NCBI GenBank assembly: GCA_944332105.1
Contig: CALVJI010000006.1
Location: forward strand, 1 to 27,273
Direction of reading: 5' to 3'
DNA: 27,273 nt
DNA from: an uncultured Bacilli bacterium
Lineage (GTDB): Bacteria > Bacillota_I > Bacilli_A > RF39 > UBA660
A program made the position numbers and the translations under genes. Positions 16,473-24,591 of the stretch are shown piece by piece. The notes beneath the pieces are model-generated. The model was not told the origin of the DNA. It saw nothing but the letters and a program-made list of their open reading frames with translations, and made no database searches. Numbering within the stretch: the stretch's first letter is position 1; each line of letters opens with the position of its first letter.

Positions 16473-18941
16473 ATGGCCAAGAAAAAAGAAGAAAAAACGA
16501 TTGTTGAAAAAATTTATGAATATAGTTTAGAAGAAATCATGGGCGATTGTTTTGGAAAATATGCCAAAGAAATTATTCAAGAAAGAGCCTTACCAGATGT
16601 CCGCGATGGATTAAAACCGGTACAACGACGAATTTTATATGGTATGTATTTATCTGGTTATACCTACGATAAACCTTACCGAAAAAGTGCCAAAGCTGTT
16701 GGAGAAATTATGGGTAATTTTCACCCCCATGGAGACTCTTCAATATACGATGCCTTAATACGTATGTCACAGCCTTGGAAAATGCGGGAAAAACTAATTG
16801 ATGTACATGGTAATAATGGTTCGATTGATGGCGATGGCCCAGCTGCTATGCGTTATACTGAGGCAAGACTTTCAAAATTTGCAGGTGTCATGTTAAATTC
16901 AATCAAGAAAAATACAGTAGAAATGGCTTATAACTTTGATGATACAACACTAGAACCTACCGTATTACCTGCTGGATTTCCTAATTTGCTTGTAAATGGA
17001 TCTACAGGTATTTCAGCTGGATATGCAACTAATATTCCTACCCATAATTTAAGTGAAGTCATTGATGCAACCATCAAAAGAATTGATTCACCAAATTGCA
17101 AATTAGAAACAATTATGGATATTTTACCAGGCCCAGATTTTCCAACAGCCGGTGTCATTGAAGGCAAACAAGGATTAATTGATGCCTATTCTAAAGGAAA
17201 GGGAAAAGTTGTTTTAAAAGCTAAAACAGAAATTGTGCAAAATGGGAATAAAAAACAAATTATTGTTCATTCCATTCCTTACGAAGTAGTTAAAGAACAA
17301 TTAATTAAAAAGATTACCGATATTAAATTAGATAAAAAAGTCGAAGGCATTAACGATATCATTGATGAATCGGACACCCAAAATATGGCAAGATTAGTCA
17401 TTGATTTAAAAAAAGAAGCAAACGCCGAGTTAATATTAAACTATTTACTTAAAAACACTGACTTACAAATTAACTACAACTTTAATATGGTCGCGATTGT
17501 AAATCGTCGTCCAAAATTAGTCGGTATTCTAGAAATATTAGATGCTTTTATTGCTCACCAAAAAGAAGTAATTACAAGAAGAACGAAATTTGATTTAGAA
17601 GCCGCAAAAAAAGACTATCATATTTTAGAAGGTTTAATCAAAGCTATTTCCATTTTAGATGAAGTGATCGCGACCATTCGAGCAAGTAAAAACAAAAGTA
17701 ATGCGATTGACAATTTAATAGAACAATATTCTTTTACTTTTGAACAAGCTAAAGCTATTGTTGAATTACAACTTTATCGTTTAACTAACACCGATATTTT
17801 AGATATTGAAGAAAGAATGAAAGAACTTGCTAAGAATATGAATATTTGGACACAGATTTTAGAGAACGAAGAAGCTTTAAAATATGTAATGAAAACTGAA
17901 TTAAAACAAATAAAAAAAGAATATGGCAATCCACGAAGAACTGAAATTAAAGATGAAGTAACTGAAATCAAACTAGATATGAAAAGTATGATTCCAAAAG
18001 AAAATGTCGTGGTTATTGTCACAAATGAAGGGTATGTAAAAAGAGTAAGCGCAAAGGCTTATCAAGCAAATACCGATGAACCAATGATGAAACCAGGCGA
18101 CTTTATTACCAATATTTTTGAAGTAACAACGCTCGATCATTTGCTCATGTTTACGAATAAAGGAAATTATATTTTCTTACCTGTTCATAAAGTTCCAGAA
18201 GGAAAATGGAAAGAGCTAGGTAAACATATTAATAATGTGGTTTCCCTTAATCCTGAAGAAAACGTCATAGCATCCTTTATTTATAATCCAACAGATGAAA
18301 TCGTTTTAGTGACGAAAAATGGTATGATCAAACGTACGAAAGCAAGTGAATTTGAAGTAACAAGAACTTCTAAAGCGATGATTGCGATGAAACTTAAGGA
18401 AAGAGATGAAGTCATCGGGGCTGTAGAAGCGGAAACATATATTATTTTAGCCTCTAAAAACGGTTATTACACTAAATTTAATAAAGTAGAAATCCCATTA
18501 GTAGGCGCGCGTGGTTCAGGTGTCAAAGCCATGAACTTAAAAGAAGATGAAATCGCTACAATTGAAACCATTAAAGATGAAGAATATATTACGATTTTCA
18601 CCAATAAAAATACGGCCAAACGCCTAAAATTTAGCGAGCTAGAAGAAACCGGTCGTGCTAAAAGAGGTAATGCTCTGATGAAAAGAGTTAAAAGCGCACC
18701 TTATAGTATCATGAAAATTCTAGGAACGACTGCTAAAACAGAGTTAACCCTTATCACTGAAGATGGTAAAAAAACAATCAAAAATAGTGAGATTCCAATT
18801 ATGGATTTAGCTAGTACTGGCTCAAATATTGGTAAGAAAAATATCACCGCAATTTTAAAAAATATTACTGCTGAGAAAAAAGAAAATGAGCTACCTAAAG
18901 AAGAACAGCAAACCTTTGAATTAAATGATTTTAAATTATAA
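16473..18941 (+). CDS. parC: DNA topoisomerase IV subunit A
   Basis: Breakage-reunion subunit of topoisomerase IV, 822 residues. The N terminus has IIQERALPDVRDGLKPVQRRIL; the catalytic tyrosine is Y128 in RYTEARL. The quinolone-determining region reads HPHGDSSIYDALIRMSQ, with Ser and Asp at the usual resistance positions, i.e. wild-type-like. The C-terminal part is a run of beta-pinwheel blades (GYVKRVS, GMIKRTKASEFE, GYYTKFNKVEIP). Coupled to parE by a 4-base gap, which together with the EEIMGDCFGKYAKEIIQERALPD start supports ParC over GyrA. Confidence 0.92.
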   Translation: MAKKKEEKTIVEKIYEYSLEEIMGDCFGKYAKEIIQERALPDVRDGLKPVQRRILYGMYLSGYTYDKPYRKSAKAVGEIMGNFHPHGDSSIYDALIRMSQPWKMREKLIDVHGNNGSIDGDGPAAMRYTEARLSKFAGVMLNSIKKNTVEMAYNFDDTTLEPTVLPAGFPNLLVNGSTGISAGYATNIPTHNLSEVIDATIKRIDSPNCKLETIMDILPGPDFPTAGVIEGKQGLIDAYSKGKGKVVLKAKTEIVQNGNKKQIIVHSIPYEVVKEQLIKKITDIKLDKKVEGINDIIDESDTQNMARLVIDLKKEANAELILNYLLKNTDLQINYNFNMVAIVNRRPKLVGILEILDAFIAHQKEVITRRTKFDLEAAKKDYHILEGLIKAISILDEVIATIRASKNKSNAIDNLIEQYSFTFEQAKAIVELQLYRLTNTDILDIEERMKELAKNMNIWTQILENEEALKYVMKTELKQIKKEYGNPRRTEIKDEVTEIKLDMKSMIPKENVVVIVTNEGYVKRVSAKAYQANTDEPMMKPGDFITNIFEVTTLDHLLMFTNKGNYIFLPVHKVPEGKWKELGKHINNVVSLNPEENVIASFIYNPTDEIVLVTKNGMIKRTKASEFEVTRTSKAMIAMKLKERDEVIGAVEAETYIILASKNGYYTKFNKVEIPLVGARGSGVKAMNLKEDEIATIETIKDEEYITIFTNKNTAKRLKFSELEETGRAKRGNALMKRVKSAPYSIMKILGTTAKTELTLITEDGKKTIKNSEIPIMDLASTGSNIGKKNITAILKNITAEKKENELPKEEQQTFELNDFKL

Positions 18942-18945
18942 ATGC

Positions 18946-18981
18946 AAAAAGACTTTTTAACTGTATAAGAAGTCTTTTTTT
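18946..18981 (+). terminator. Terminator of parE-parC
   Basis: AAAAAGACTT (18946-18955) pairs perfectly with AAGTCTTTTT (18970-18979) across a 14-base loop, with the T run continuing to 18981. It starts five bases after the parC stop. Confidence 0.85.
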
Positions 18982-19035
18982 CTCTAAAAATCATAACCTT
19001 GTTTTTATCCTCATAAAATTAAATAGGTGATCAAT

Positions 19036-19395
19036 ATGGAAAAAAAAGAAGAATTCAAAAACTTTGCCCGCCTTCATCCCGAACTCTTAGATTATATTCG
19101 TACCAAAGAAATGACTTGGCAAAATTTTTATGAAATTTACGATATTTATGGGAGTGATGAAAATGCTTGGCAAAAATATTTAAATAAAAGTCCAAATACC
19201 TCTAAAGATACGATGAATGTTTTAACTGAAAAATTAAAAACGATGGACATGAATTCCATTCAAGAACACATTAAAACAGCCCAAAAAGCTTTAAGCATTG
19301 TAAGTGAGCTAACAGGAAAAACCGAAACGACTTCTCCTTTAACAGCTTCAGTTCCAAAAGTACCACGCCCCATCAATAAATTTTTTGAGGATTAA
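19036..19395 (+). CDS. ylbD: YlbD-like protein
   Basis: A 119-residue acidic, soluble protein. The opening FKNFARLHPELLDYIRTKEMTWQNFYEIYDIYG...W-x-KY matches the YlbD pattern (F-x-x-F-V-x-x-HP-x-L...tWQe-x-YE-x-W...GE...W-x-x-Y), a family listed as putative spore coat protein in B. subtilis. The middle is helical and the end is Pro/Thr-rich. The ATG at 19036 is preferred to an in-frame GTG at 19027 because AGGTGA lies correctly upstream. It is followed two bases later by a YlbE-like gene, the order seen in Bacillus, which strengthens both calls. Its function here is unknown; no sporulation gene is visible in the window. Confidence 0.65.
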   Translation: MEKKEEFKNFARLHPELLDYIRTKEMTWQNFYEIYDIYGSDENAWQKYLNKSPNTSKDTMNVLTEKLKTMDMNSIQEHIKTAQKALSIVSELTGKTETTSPLTASVPKVPRPINKFFED

Positions 19396-19397
19396 CC

Positions 19398-19619
19398 ATG
19401 GAACTTTTTTTGCAAAAACAATTTTTAGACAATCCAAAAATGTATCAACATTTAAAAGAAAATTCCTATTGGTTTAAAGCATTAAATAGAGATGCCACTC
19501 TCTATAAAGAATTCGAAAGTAAGATGAAAGAAATATATAAAGAAAGACCAACAGATAAAATCAGTGAAGTGATTGATAATATCGACATGATTAACGGCAT
19601 ATTAATGTCTTTAAAATAA
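19398..19619 (+). CDS. ylbE: YlbE-like protein
   Basis: A 73-residue protein. The family pattern of a short N-terminal helix, then (H/S)-x-WY/WF-R/K-x-L-x-R-x-P/D-x-x-L, then Ile/Met-rich helix is seen as LKENSYWFKALNRDATLYKEFESKMKEIYKER and ISEVIDNIDMINGILMSL. It lies two bases after the YlbD-like gene and its message ends next to a new promoter. Function is unknown in all species; the call relies on both the pattern and the pairing with YlbD. Confidence 0.62.
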   Translation: MELFLQKQFLDNPKMYQHLKENSYWFKALNRDATLYKEFESKMKEIYKERPTDKISEVIDNIDMINGILMSLK

Positions 19620-19648
19620 TTGACAAAATGCTTGAAAGTTTTTAAAAT
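19620..19648 (+). promoter_or_regulatory. Promoter of the 130-residue gene
   Basis: A perfect TTGACA (19620-19625) immediately after the ylbE-like stop, and TAAAAT (19643-19648), with a 17-base spacer. Confidence 0.68.
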
Positions 19649-19672
19649 AGATAATTACCAAGGAGGCATGCC

Positions 19673-20065
19673 ATGAAAATATCCTACGTAATTGGTACGA
19701 ATTCATATACCAAAGAAGTAAATCTAACAAGTAATGAAAGCCTAGAAATTATGAACAAACAACTTTCTTTATCTATCCCTCTAATTACTGGTGCTAAAAT
19801 AAAAAGAAAAAAGAGAGTAAAACAAATCTTTGTGGGTAAAGAACTTTCTTTAAGTAGTCTACATAAAAATAATTTCTGGCTTCAAAAATATGATTTATCA
19901 TTAGAAGAAGTCATGGATATTGCCTTACAAGGCTATAAAAGAGCTTGCTTATTAAATTATAAAAAATATGATCAGATCTTGGTGGGTGTGCACGATGAAG
20001 ATATTATTGTTCCTGATTATTTTTCTTTAAAAAAATTGGTTTTAAATGAAATGCAAAATGCCTAA
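19673..20065 (+). CDS. Uncharacterised 130-residue basic protein
   Basis: Not recognised. The protein is basic in the middle (AKIKRKKRVKQIF) with a mixed alpha/beta look and no signal peptide or membrane segment. The C-terminal half (LSLEEVMDIALQGYKRACLL, then YDQILVGVHDEDIIVPDYFSL) may be a small domain. Expression signals are good: its own promoter and a full AAGGAGG ribosome site about 6 bases before the ATG, and a terminator after it. This makes it a real single-gene transcription unit. Confidence 0.8.
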   Translation: MKISYVIGTNSYTKEVNLTSNESLEIMNKQLSLSIPLITGAKIKRKKRVKQIFVGKELSLSSLHKNNFWLQKYDLSLEEVMDIALQGYKRACLLNYKKYDQILVGVHDEDIIVPDYFSLKKLVLNEMQNA

Positions 20066-20098
20066 GGTTTGTAACTCCAGTAAAAAAAGATTCTTTTA

Positions 20099-20131
20099 AA
20101 CAATCGCGACAAATACCGGTTGTTCTTTTTT
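20099..20131 (+). terminator. Probable terminator after the 130-residue gene
   Basis: AACAATCG (20099-20106) pairs with CGGTTGTT (20117-20124), with one T-G wobble and a 10-base loop, followed by C and six T. Confidence 0.6.
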
Positions 20132-20376
20132 AGCTATGTGAAACTATAAAGTGTATTATAAAATAGAAAAAAAGCCACCATTCGCCAAAAGAAGCCAAAA
20201 CTTATCAAAATCTCCTCTTGCTAAATAAAGGTGTATGTCTTTAAAATAAACTTATGGCTACTGATTTATAAGAATAAAACACAAATCTAATTTGAATTCA
20301 TAAATATAAAAAAAGTTTGCTATTATTGTGCCACTCACAAAACTGTAACGATTCTTTTGCATTTTAACTGATTTTA
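20132..20376. other. AT-rich intergenic region with no gene recognised
   Basis: Together with its flanks this is the longest gene-free stretch (20066-20499). I see no coding frame of useful length, no tRNA and no direct repeats. One small hairpin (TTGTG-CCACT-CACAA, near 20327-20341) lies without a T tract. It could hold a small RNA or upstream control sequence for rpsO, but nothing here proves it. Confidence 0.4.
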
Positions 20377-20406
20377 TTTGCATTTTTCTATATTTTATAC
20401 TATACT
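20377..20406 (+). promoter_or_regulatory. Promoter of rpsO-pnp
   Basis: TTTGCA (20377-20382) and TATACT (20401-20406) with an 18-base spacer; a second TATACT overlaps at 20396-20401. Transcription should start near 20413, leaving a leader of about 87 bases. Confidence 0.58.
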
Positions 20407-20428
20407 AACGATATATGAAGTTTTTCTG

Positions 20429-20458
20429 AAGTTGCAATGGACCTCTTCCATGCTACTT
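20429..20458 (+). promoter_or_regulatory. Structured leader of rpsO, possible S15 autoregulatory site
   Basis: Within the leader, ATGGA (20437-20441) pairs with TCCAT (20447-20451) over a CCTCT loop, and AAGT (20429-20432) with ACTT (20455-20458) outside an internal loop. Ribosomal protein S15 commonly represses its own mRNA through a structured leader. Fold and position fit, but the S15-recognition elements cannot be verified by eye. Confidence 0.42.
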
Positions 20459-20499
20459 TGGATAAACCGATTTGAAATAAAGAAAAGGAGGAAATATTT

Positions 20500-20769
20500 A
20501 TGGCAATGTCTAAAGAACGTAAAGCTGAAATTATTAAAGAATTTCAAAAATCAAAAAATGATGTTGGCTCTACTGAAGTTCAAGTAGCATTATTAACAGA
20601 AGAAATTAATAATTTGACAGAACATTTTAAGACTCATATTCATGATTTTCATTCAAAACGTGGATTACAAAAAATGGTTGGTCGTCGTAAAAAATTATTA
20701 AATTATTTAAAAGAAACCGATGTAGTAGCATATCGTGAATTAATTAAAAGATTAAATTTAAGAAAATAG
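20500..20769 (+). CDS. rpsO: Small-subunit ribosomal protein uS15
   Basis: Binds the three-way junction of the central domain of 16S rRNA and nucleates the platform of the 30S subunit. All 89 residues align with the family: SKERKAEIIKEFQ, DVGSTEVQVALLTEEINNLTEHFKTHIHDFHSKRGL, MVGRRKKLLNYL and YRELIKRLNLRK. A perfect AAAGGAGG lies before the ATG. It precedes pnp, the widely conserved arrangement. Confidence 0.98.
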   Translation: MAMSKERKAEIIKEFQKSKNDVGSTEVQVALLTEEINNLTEHFKTHIHDFHSKRGLQKMVGRRKKLLNYLKETDVVAYRELIKRLNLRK

Positions 20770-20796
20770 GCACTCGTATTTTAAGTGTCTTTTTTT
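20768..20796 (+). terminator. Terminator/attenuator between rpsO and pnp
   Basis: AGGCACT (20768-20774) pairs with AGTGTCT (20784-20790), with one G-T wobble and a 9-base loop, followed by T to 20796. The stem overlaps the rpsO stop codon. Since no promoter is visible before pnp, it is probably leaky and sets the rpsO:pnp ratio. Confidence 0.75.
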
Positions 20797-20819
20797 ATTA
20801 AAAGAGTAGGAGGAAAATC

Positions 20820-22979
20820 ATGAAAAAAATCTATTCAATGGACTTTTTTGGAAGAAATATAACTATCGAAACAGGTTGGCTAGCAGAACAAGCAAATGGC
20901 TCTGTATTAGTGCGTTATGGAGATACAGTTGTTCTTTCAGCTGCAGTAATGGGAAAAAATGTAATTTCTCAAGATTTCTTTCCATTACAAGTCCTATATC
21001 AAGAAAAACTATATTCTGTTGGAAAAATTCCTGGCGGATTTATTAAAAGAGAAGGACGTCCAACCGATGAAGCTACCTTAGCCGCGCGTTTGATCGATCG
21101 TCCCTTAAGACCTATGTTTGATGAAAATTTACGAAATGAAATTCAAGTAATTAACACAGTTTTATCTGTCGATCAAGATAATTCACCAGTTATGACCGCG
21201 CTTTTTGGCTCATCTTTAGCTTTAGGTATTTCAGAAATTCCTTTTGATGGTCCTGTTTGTGGTGTAGTGGTTGGCAAAATTGGTAAAGAATATATTATCA
21301 ACCCAACAGTTGAAGAATTAGAAAAAAGTGAATTAAATCTAACAGTTGCTGGCACGAAAAATGCGATCTGTATGGTCGAAGCAGGGGCAAATGAATGCAG
21401 TGAAAAAGTAGTTTTAGAAGGAATTTTATTTGGTCATGAAGCCATTAAAAAACTTTGTGAATTCCAAGAAAAGATTATCGAAGAAATTGGTAAAGAAAAA
21501 GTAGAATTAGACAAAGCAGAATTAGAGCAAGATCTAGTAGATGCTGTAACAAAATATGCCTATAACGATATCTTAGAAGCGATTCAAATAAAAGACAAAC
21601 TCGCATCTGCGGATAAAGTAGCTGAAATAAAACAACAAGCAGTGGGATATTTTACTAATATGTATTTAGAAGATCCAGCTTTAGAAAAAAAGTTAAAACA
21701 AGTCAACAAAATTTTATATAATTTAGAAGCTGATGCTGTTCGTAGTTTAATCACAGAAAAACACATTCGGCCAGATGGTCGGGAAATGGACGAGATAAGA
21801 CCTCTTGATGCGATGGTAGATCTATTACCTAGAACACATGGTTCGGCTGTCTTTACTCGTGGTCAAACCCAAAGTCTTGCAACAACTACTTTAGGAGCAA
21901 TTGGTGAACACCAAATATTAGATGGCTTAGGTATTGAAGATGCTAAACGCTTCATGCTACATTACAACTTCCCAGCTTTCTCAGTTGGTGAAATTGGAAG
22001 ATACGGGTCACCTGGAAGAAGAGAAATCGGACATGGAGCTTTAGGAGAAAGAGCATTATCTTATGTTATTCCATCAGAAGAAGAGTTCCCATATACGATT
22101 CGTGTGGTTTCAGAAATTTTAGAAAGCAATGGCTCATCTAGTCAAGCGACAATCTGTGCTGGTTGTCTAAGTTTAATGGCAGCTGGCGTACCAATCAAAG
22201 CTCCCGTTGCAGGTATTGCCATGGGTTTAATTACTTCTAAAGATGGTAAAAAATATACAATTTTAACAGATATTCAAGGCTTAGAAGATCATATGGGTGA
22301 CATGGACTTCAAAGTAGCGGGAACTGCATATGGTATCACCGCCCTTCAAATGGATATAAAAATTAAGGGAGTTACAAAAGAAATCTTAAAAGAAGCTCTA
22401 GCTCAAGCCAAAAAAGCCCGGTTACAAATTTTAGATGTGATGACCGATTGCATTAAAGAGCCAAGAAAAGAATTAAGTCCATATGCTCCAAAAATCGCGA
22501 CTTTCCAAATTAATCCAGAAAAAATCAAAGATGTTATTGGTCGCGGTGGTGAGATGATTACCAAAATTATTTTAGAGGCGAGTCACGTAAAAACAGTAAA
22601 CGATAAAGATGCTGTTAAAGTAGACTTAGAAGATGATGGTCGTGTGATTATTTATCATACCAATCAAGAAATTATTGATACGACCAAAGAAATGATCTTA
22701 AATGTTGTTCGTGAAGTTGAAGAAAATAAAATCTATACAGGTAAAGTTACGAAAGTTGAAGATTTTGGCTGTTTTGTAGAATTATGGCCAGGTTGTGAAG
22801 GGCTTGTCCATGTTTCCCAATTAGCGCATGAACATGTGAAAAAACCAAGTGATATCGTTAAAGTAGGAGACGAGATTCTAGTTAAAAGCCAAGGCTATGA
22901 CAACCGTGGTCGTCTAAATCTATCACGTAAAGATGCTTTACCAAAACCACCAAAAAAAGAAGAAAAAAAACATGAATAA
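20820..22979 (+). CDS. pnp: Polyribonucleotide nucleotidyltransferase (PNPase)
   Basis: 3'-5' phosphorolytic exoribonuclease of mRNA decay; it can also add tails. The 719 residues hold two RNase PH domains (first with GSVLVRYGDTVVL and EGRPTDEATLAARLIDRPLRPMF; second with RPDGREMDEIRPL, FTRGQTQSLATTTLG and GRREIGHGALGERAL), the all-alpha linker, a KH domain with VIGRGGEMITKI (GRGG in place of the common GPGG) and a C-terminal S1 domain (YTGKVTKVEDFGCFVEL...GLVHVSQLA). The Lys-rich tail is typical. AGGAGGAAAA precedes the ATG. Confidence 0.98.
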   Translation: MKKIYSMDFFGRNITIETGWLAEQANGSVLVRYGDTVVLSAAVMGKNVISQDFFPLQVLYQEKLYSVGKIPGGFIKREGRPTDEATLAARLIDRPLRPMFDENLRNEIQVINTVLSVDQDNSPVMTALFGSSLALGISEIPFDGPVCGVVVGKIGKEYIINPTVEELEKSELNLTVAGTKNAICMVEAGANECSEKVVLEGILFGHEAIKKLCEFQEKIIEEIGKEKVELDKAELEQDLVDAVTKYAYNDILEAIQIKDKLASADKVAEIKQQAVGYFTNMYLEDPALEKKLKQVNKILYNLEADAVRSLITEKHIRPDGREMDEIRPLDAMVDLLPRTHGSAVFTRGQTQSLATTTLGAIGEHQILDGLGIEDAKRFMLHYNFPAFSVGEIGRYGSPGRREIGHGALGERALSYVIPSEEEFPYTIRVVSEILESNGSSSQATICAGCLSLMAAGVPIKAPVAGIAMGLITSKDGKKYTILTDIQGLEDHMGDMDFKVAGTAYGITALQMDIKIKGVTKEILKEALAQAKKARLQILDVMTDCIKEPRKELSPYAPKIATFQINPEKIKDVIGRGGEMITKIILEASHVKTVNDKDAVKVDLEDDGRVIIYHTNQEIIDTTKEMILNVVREVEENKIYTGKVTKVEDFGCFVELWPGCEGLVHVSQLAHEHVKKPSDIVKVGDEILVKSQGYDNRGRLNLSRKDALPKPPKKEEKKHE

Positions 22980-22989
22980 TTTATAATTG

Positions 22990-23026
22990 AGAATAAGTAA
23001 AGAAAATAAAATACTTATTCTTTTTT
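22990..23026 (+). terminator. Terminator of rpsO-pnp
   Basis: AGAATAAGTA (22990-22999) pairs perfectly over 10 bases with TACTTATTCT (23012-23021), loop of 12, T run to 23026. It starts 11 bases after the pnp stop. Confidence 0.88.
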
Positions 23027-23170
23027 ATTAAAAAATATCGTGGAACAAGCTACAACGTATATAGAAAAATATACTAAAAGCGAAAAAAGTTAGTATTTAC
23101 AGCCGAATATGAAGAAAATTATGAAATTATGTGAATCAGTGGCAAAAAGTTGTTTATGCTGTGAGTGAAT

Positions 23171-23683
23171 TTGTTGTGCTTAAAAAATAATTTAGAAAAA
23201 TTTACTGAAAGATTTTCTTGGAAGTTAACAAATGAAGAAGCAATGTTTTTTTGGTCGAAAATTTCGATCAAAAAATAGAACGACGTGGTGGAAGATATAA
23301 AGAGCCTAGAGTTTTTACAGAACAAGGCATAGCAATACTAGCAACGATTTTGAAATCGAAAATTGCAATAGAAGTAAGCATAAGAATTTATGATGCATAT
23401 TCAAAAATTTTAGATATAATGAGTGAAGCTAAAGAAGAGATTACAATCATTGATGGTTATGCAGATAAAAGGGTTTTAGATATGATAAGAAACTCTAAAG
23501 TAAAAGTAAATCTAATTATTAAAAACTGTGGAAATTTAAAAGAACAAGATGTTTTGAAAAGATAAAAAAGTATTTTATCACTGTGGGTCTTCATTAAATC
23601 ATGCTGGAAGTAAAACTTTTTCTATAAATATATTAGAAGATAAAATGGTAACAAGAATTCTTTTGGAAAAAATAGGAGTTTAA
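23171..23683 (+). pseudogene. Decayed ORF6N-domain gene (antirepressor-like, PLD-like C terminus)
   Basis: Three fragments in two frames follow the order of one ORF6N-domain protein. 23171-23278: KNNLEKFTERFSWKLTNEE then a stop. About 23251-23565, one frame over: RRGGRYKEPRVFTEQGIAIL, ATILKSKIAIEVSIRIYDAYS, then AKEEITIIDGYADKRVLDMI, then a stop. 23576-23683, back in the first frame: YHCGSSLNHAGSKTFSINIL to a final stop. ORF6N proteins of phage and host origin share the RGGRRYxPxVFTEQGVAML core; many carry this phosphodiesterase-like end. The N terminus and a middle segment between the second and third fragments are missing. No ribosome site is seen. The middle piece alone (104 residues) could be mistaken for an intact gene. 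Confidence 0.82.
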
Positions 23684-23704
23684 ATAAAATAAATTTCTTA
23701 TTTT

Positions 23705-23755
23705 AAGAATAAGTTTTATTAGGTGATTCTAGTGCAAAAGCTTATTCTTTTTTTT
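23705..23755 (+). promoter_or_regulatory. Hairpin with T tract enclosing the ribosome site and start of the DUF368 gene
   Basis: AAGAATAAG (23705-23713) is a perfect 9-base complement of CTTATTCTT (23741-23749), followed by T to 23755. The 27-base loop contains the AGGTGA ribosome site and the GTG start. A competing smaller stem, CTTATT (23697-23702) with AATAAG (23708-23713), shares the left arm. This could be a terminator reading into the gene or a translation-blocking switch, or chance, since the right arm is also codons 4-6 of the protein. Confidence 0.4.
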
Positions 23756-24535
23756 AAAGGTTTCATTATTGGCATTGGCAAAGTAATACCAGGAGTTTCA
23801 GGTTCCTTATTAGCCATAAGCATGGGCTTATATGAAGAAATATTACAAAGAGTAGAACATCTATTTAAAAACTTTAAAGAAAATGTAAGATTTCTATTTC
23901 CGATAGGATTAGGTGTTTTACTTGCCATTATTCTAGGCAGTAAAGTTCTTTTATATTTTTTTGAAACCTACTATGTTTATACGATAACCTTTTTTATTGG
24001 TCTAATTTTAGGAACAGTACCAGAAATTGTTAAAAAAGGAGCAAAAAAAGCAAAAGATTGGCTCATTATTTCTTCTATTTTTCTTATCATGTACTTTATC
24101 TATACCAAAATCGAATTAACCGAATTTATTCCAACTTCTTCAGTTACGAGTTATCTTTACATTATTCTTTTAGGATTCATTGATGCCTTAACGATGGTCA
24201 TGCCAGGCATCAGTGGTACAGCCACTTACATGATGCTAGGTAGTTATACTTTTATTTTAAACTTATTCGCGCGGCCATTTGCCCAAATTGGCTATTGTCT
24301 TTTATTTGGAAGTGGCCTATTAATCGGTGTATTCCTCATGATCAAAATAGTAAATTATTGTTTTAAAAATCATGCCAATCTAACATGGGACATTATTTTA
24401 AGCTTTCTTTTTTCTTCCGTTTTCTTTTTAATTGTAAAAATTATTGACTTAATTAATAAAACGAATATTTTTTCTCTTTTCTTACTATTTGTAATTGGTT
24501 TCTTTTTGATTAGTGTAACGAACAAAGAAGAGTAA
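23732..24535 (+). CDS. popT: DUF368 membrane protein, undecaprenyl-phosphate translocase candidate
   Basis: Polytopic membrane protein, 267 residues. DUF368 proteins (PopT) were shown to return undecaprenyl phosphate across the membrane for cell-wall synthesis. The two family motifs appear as inverted-repeat halves: GKVIPGVSGSLLAISMGLYEE near the N terminus and MVMPGISGTATYMMLGSY in the middle, each PG-x-SG. About seven to eight hydrophobic segments are visible. GTG at 23732 is preferred to the in-frame GTG at 23723 because AGGTGA (23721-23726) is spaced for it. It stands alone after the decayed ORF6N gene. Function is inferred from family membership. Confidence 0.82.
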   Translation: MQKLILFFKGFIIGIGKVIPGVSGSLLAISMGLYEEILQRVEHLFKNFKENVRFLFPIGLGVLLAIILGSKVLLYFFETYYVYTITFFIGLILGTVPEIVKKGAKKAKDWLIISSIFLIMYFIYTKIELTEFIPTSSVTSYLYIILLGFIDALTMVMPGISGTATYMMLGSYTFILNLFARPFAQIGYCLLFGSGLLIGVFLMIKIVNYCFKNHANLTWDIILSFLFSSVFFLIVKIIDLINKTNIFSLFLLFVIGFFLISVTNKEE

Positions 24536-24591
24536 TTTGCTCTTGTATTTTTACTAAAAAAAGACTATCCTAATAATAGGAGTAACATAGT

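Noticed and set aside
14555..18941. The pair as DNA gyrase gyrB-gyrA
   Set aside because: ATPase and start motifs (HAGGKF...SGGLHGVG; EEIMGDCFGKYAKEIIQERALPD) fit ParE-ParC better, though a tree would be decisive.
20378..20587. A 69-codon open frame overlapping rpsO
   Set aside because: It runs through the promoter and leader and into rpsO in another frame, with no ribosome site.
23251..23565. An intact 104-residue gene
   Set aside because: It is the middle piece of a broken ORF6N gene whose earlier and later parts lie in another frame on both sides.
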